Of a stretch of DNA of 64,000 nt, positions 61,835 to 64,000 are shown in pieces. The translations under genes were made by a program, and so were the position numbers. Origin of the DNA: MED-G105 sp965263305 (GTDB lineage: Bacteria > Pseudomonadota > Alphaproteobacteria > Caulobacterales > Parvularculaceae); assembly GCA_965263305.1 (NCBI GenBank), contig OZ253666.1, forward strand, positions 558,001 through 622,000, written 5' to 3'. Positions within the stretch are counted from its first letter, which is position 1, and every line of letters starts with the position of its first letter. The notes under the pieces were generated by a model, which saw nothing but the letters and a program-made list of their open reading frames with translations, was not told where the DNA came from and did not search any database.

Positions 61835-63943
61835 CTAACGACCATCAAAGGTTAAGCCAACCCAGAGCGTTCGCGGCCTCGCCCGCTCAACTACACCCAC
61901 CGCCGAGACGGCTGCCTCAACGGTTTCATCGGCTAAATTCTCGCCGCGGAAGACGAAGGAAAAGCCCCGCCCCAAGGGCAGTTCCGCCGTAACGTCAACC
62001 GTGAAGGCGTCATCTAGCGTCAGTAGGTTCAGATCATCCTCAAAGCGGTCACTCGTATAGCGAAGCGTTGTGGATACCGTCCGCCAACTGAGGGTTGTAC
62101 TTGCTGTATGGGCTGGAATCTGCGCTGGCCGTAACCCGTCTAAAGCACCGCCGTCCGCCTCATTTTCAATACGCGATCCCGTAAACGCGTAACTGCCCGT
62201 TACCGTCCAATCACCGCGCGAAAGACTCGCATCGAGCTCTACGCCTCGCGCGCGGACAACATCGATGTTCCGCCGTTGCCGGGCAAGTCCGCCCCCTGGC
62301 ACGAACCCAATATCGGGAAAGAAACCGGGACCAGCACCGACAGTGACATTCGCAACGCCGTCGCGCAAACGATTGTCAAACCCGGTTATCGACAACCCCA
62401 CGTTATCCGTCGGCGCATAGGTGAGCCCAATTTCAACCCCGCGGGAGCGTTCTGGCTCTAAGTCCGCATTGGCGCCCGTCACAATGGAGCCTACACGGAA
62501 TGGCCTATAAAGCTCGTTAAGCGTCGGGAGCCGCCAGCCGATATATCCCGCTGCGCGTAAAGAGAGGGCCCCGGACAAAGCGTAATCAGCCGCCAAACGT
62601 CCGGTCGGAAGAACGCCCGTGCGGCGCGGGAATAACGTCTCGTTCAGCAATGCGCCATCTGCGATAACGAACTCGCGCCGCTCCCCTTCAGACAATCGCC
62701 AGTAATCGACGCGGGCGCCGCCGGTGATCGTCAAGCCCCCTCCCGTCCATCCGCCTTCAGCGAAAAGGCCCGCCGTTAAACTTTCCCCGCCGGCAAGTCG
62801 TTGGCGTGTCGGCGCTTCGTCGACGAAGAAAAAGCGTTCATTTGTTTCACCCACCGTACGGCGCCAATCGCCGCCGAGGCGCAACTCAAAGGCATCACCG
62901 AATAAGCCTTCAACCGGTGGACGAGCCTCCAAGCGTCCGCCAACCCCTGTTGAAGGGACATCGAACTGCTCCAACACTTGGCGTGCGGAGCTGCGATCCG
63001 CGGTCACCGCGGCAAAACTGTTTTGCAGCTCCCGCTGTTGCCAATAGAGCAAGGCCGACCACGCCCAATCACCATCGCTCACCAGGCGGGCGCTTAGGTC
63101 GAACCCCTCATTGCTGTTGTCCGTAAAGACAACGCCGCGGTTGCGTTGATCCGTAAACGCCAGAAATGATAATTGTAATTCACGATGCGCGCCCAATGGC
63201 GCCAGCGCCCGTGCTGAAATGCTTGCCTGCTCGTATGGCGCATCACCATCAACGGCGCCTCGATCCTCTTCCACAATGGGCGCGAAGCCATCGCCGCGCG
63301 CATATGAGCCGCCGACGAACGCAAACACATCGCCAATTTCGCCTGCAACCAATGCATTTGCGTCTAGCGAATCTCGCGCACCGTAGAAAAATGATCCAGA
63401 CAAGGGACCTGTGTCTTGGGGGCCGATACTCTGTAACTCAATTGTTCCCGCAAGTGCGCCCGGCCCTAAAGCGCCAGCGCCGCCGCCGCGGGTCACGCGC
63501 ACCCCAGCCAATCGGTTGGGGGCATAGGCGGGCCATGCGATCCACCCGCCGAAGGGGTCATTCTGAGGCGCGCCGTCTAACACAACGAGGGCCCGTGACG
63601 AGGCATTGCCGCCGATACCCCGCAAGGTAGCGCCTTGGCTTGTTACATTGGCGGATCGGGCGTCGGATCGACGAAACTGGGTCAGCCCTGCCACGTCTTT
63701 TAGCGCGTCTTCAAGACGGCCGCTCGCAACGGCGCCCAACCGCTCGCCGCCAATGGTCACAACGGCGTAAGCGTCAGTCCCCACCGCCTCTGGCAGGGCC
63801 CGCCCCGTGACAACGATTTCATCGACTGCCGCGGCACCTATCCCGGGGTCCGGCTGCGCGATGGCCGGCGACGCCAGTGTCAAAGGAAAACTGATCATAA
63901 AGAACGAGCGACTTGCGGCGGTGAGCCTTGGGGATATTGGCAT
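61835..63943 (-). CDS. TonB-dependent outer-membrane receptor
   Basis: An outer-membrane active transporter of about 702 residues. After a signal peptide (FFMISFPLTLASPAIAQ) come the TonB box (DEIVVTG), the plug domain (LEDALKDVAGLTQFRRS, TLRGIGGNASSRALVVLDGAPQNDP, RVTRGGGAGALGPGALAGTIEL) and a 22-strand-type barrel. The region GWRLPTLNELYRPFRVGS, LEPERSRGVEIGLTY and the C-terminal FRGENLADETVE are typical of siderophore/cobalamin receptors. The chain ends in LTFDGR rather than an aromatic residue. ATG 63943 is used; GTG 63958 is in frame. Only 57 bases upstream are visible, so a riboswitch or Fur site cannot be judged. Substrate unknown. Confidence 0.9.
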   Translation of the reverse strand: MPISPRLTAASRSFFMISFPLTLASPAIAQPDPGIGAAAVDEIVVTGRALPEAVGTDAYAVVTIGGERLGAVASGRLEDALKDVAGLTQFRRSDARSANVTSQGATLRGIGGNASSRALVVLDGAPQNDPFGGWIAWPAYAPNRLAGVRVTRGGGAGALGPGALAGTIELQSIGPQDTGPLSGSFFYGARDSLDANALVAGEIGDVFAFVGGSYARGDGFAPIVEEDRGAVDGDAPYEQASISARALAPLGAHRELQLSFLAFTDQRNRGVVFTDNSNEGFDLSARLVSDGDWAWSALLYWQQRELQNSFAAVTADRSSARQVLEQFDVPSTGVGGRLEARPPVEGLFGDAFELRLGGDWRRTVGETNERFFFVDEAPTRQRLAGGESLTAGLFAEGGWTGGGLTITGGARVDYWRLSEGERREFVIADGALLNETLFPRRTGVLPTGRLAADYALSGALSLRAAGYIGWRLPTLNELYRPFRVGSIVTGANADLEPERSRGVEIGLTYAPTDNVGLSITGFDNRLRDGVANVTVGAGPGFFPDIGFVPGGGLARQRRNIDVVRARGVELDASLSRGDWTVTGSYAFTGSRIENEADGGALDGLRPAQIPAHTASTTLSWRTVSTTLRYTSDRFEDDLNLLTLDDAFTVDVTAELPLGRGFSFVFRGENLADETVEAAVSAVGVVERARPRTLWVGLTFDGR

Positions 63944-64000
63944 GGGCGCTGGTAACACTCTTTGACGCGACGGAATACGCTGATAGTGCCCAGATTTATG

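Noticed and set aside
63944..64000. Possible cobalamin riboswitch or Fur site ahead of the TonB-dependent receptor
   Set aside because: Only 57 bases of upstream sequence are in the window and none of the conserved riboswitch segments can be seen in them.

Overview
The window is chromosomal DNA of an alphaproteobacterium. This is supported by an rRNA operon of the order 16S-tRNA-Ile-tRNA-Ala-23S-5S, a tRNA-fMet on the same strand further on, a helix-9-type insertion in the 23S gene, and several families typical of the class (Usg, DUF3126, DUF2244 beside nth, DUF2167). Base composition looks moderately GC-rich. I cannot place it more precisely by reading; a relative of Parvularculales/Caulobacterales is a guess. 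The genome looks like that of a free-living Gram-negative cell with a TonB-dependent receptor, TolC- and RND-type export, glycosyltransferases and peptidoglycan recycling.

Layout. 1-2.9 kb (minus): NatAB-like ABC exporter, glyoxalase I, two small membrane proteins. 3-6.6 kb (plus): nth with a lysine-rich tail, pyrF, an Aas-like acyl-activating enzyme. 6.6-8 kb (minus): a distant PiT-type permease. 8.2-12.8 kb (plus): hemH, TerC, an HDAC-like deacetylase overlapping a SixA-like phosphatase, DUF2167. 13-17.4 kb (plus): a Rieske/ThDP-enzyme fusion, a YghU-like GST, and an NRAMP-related transporter with no ordinary start codon. 17.4-21.8 kb (minus): glpK followed by an atypical PEP carboxylase. 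22-27.4 kb (plus): a TetR regulator behind a striking palindromic operator, then an RND/MMPL transporter, a LolA-like periplasmic protein and an outer-membrane barrel. 27.4-30.7 kb (minus): two glycosyltransferases and a Tat-exported DUF547 protein. 31.1-36.6 kb: a TolC-HlyD-ABC export operon whose ABC protein has lost every ATPase motif, divergent from an OxyR-like regulator that lacks the redox cysteines.

36.7-44 kb is the rRNA operon (minus) with promoters, boxA, terminator, two structured 23S insertions, and a lipoprotein-type methyltransferase gene lying between 5S and tRNA-fMet. 44.1-49 kb: a GT87-like transferase, a patatin phospholipase, a fasciclin protein, a CBS protein and a rhomboid protease. 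49.1-57.8 kb: a tandem-PilZ protein followed by a GYF_2/Cas2-like fusion, PhoH, two unrecognised membrane proteins, DUF3126, and a divergent LD-carboxypeptidase/Mur-ligase pair suited to muropeptide recycling. 57.8-59.8 kb: usg and three small poorly known genes. 60-64 kb: an Uup-type ABC-F protein and a TonB-dependent receptor reaching the right edge.

The best candidates for something undescribed are the export operon with a pseudo-ATPase ABC protein (31.1-36.6 kb), the Rieske/ThDP fusion (13 kb), the TetR-controlled RND/LolA-like/barrel trio (22-27 kb) and the PilZ + GYF/Cas2-like pair (49-51 kb). No CRISPR array, insertion sequence or clear prophage was seen.
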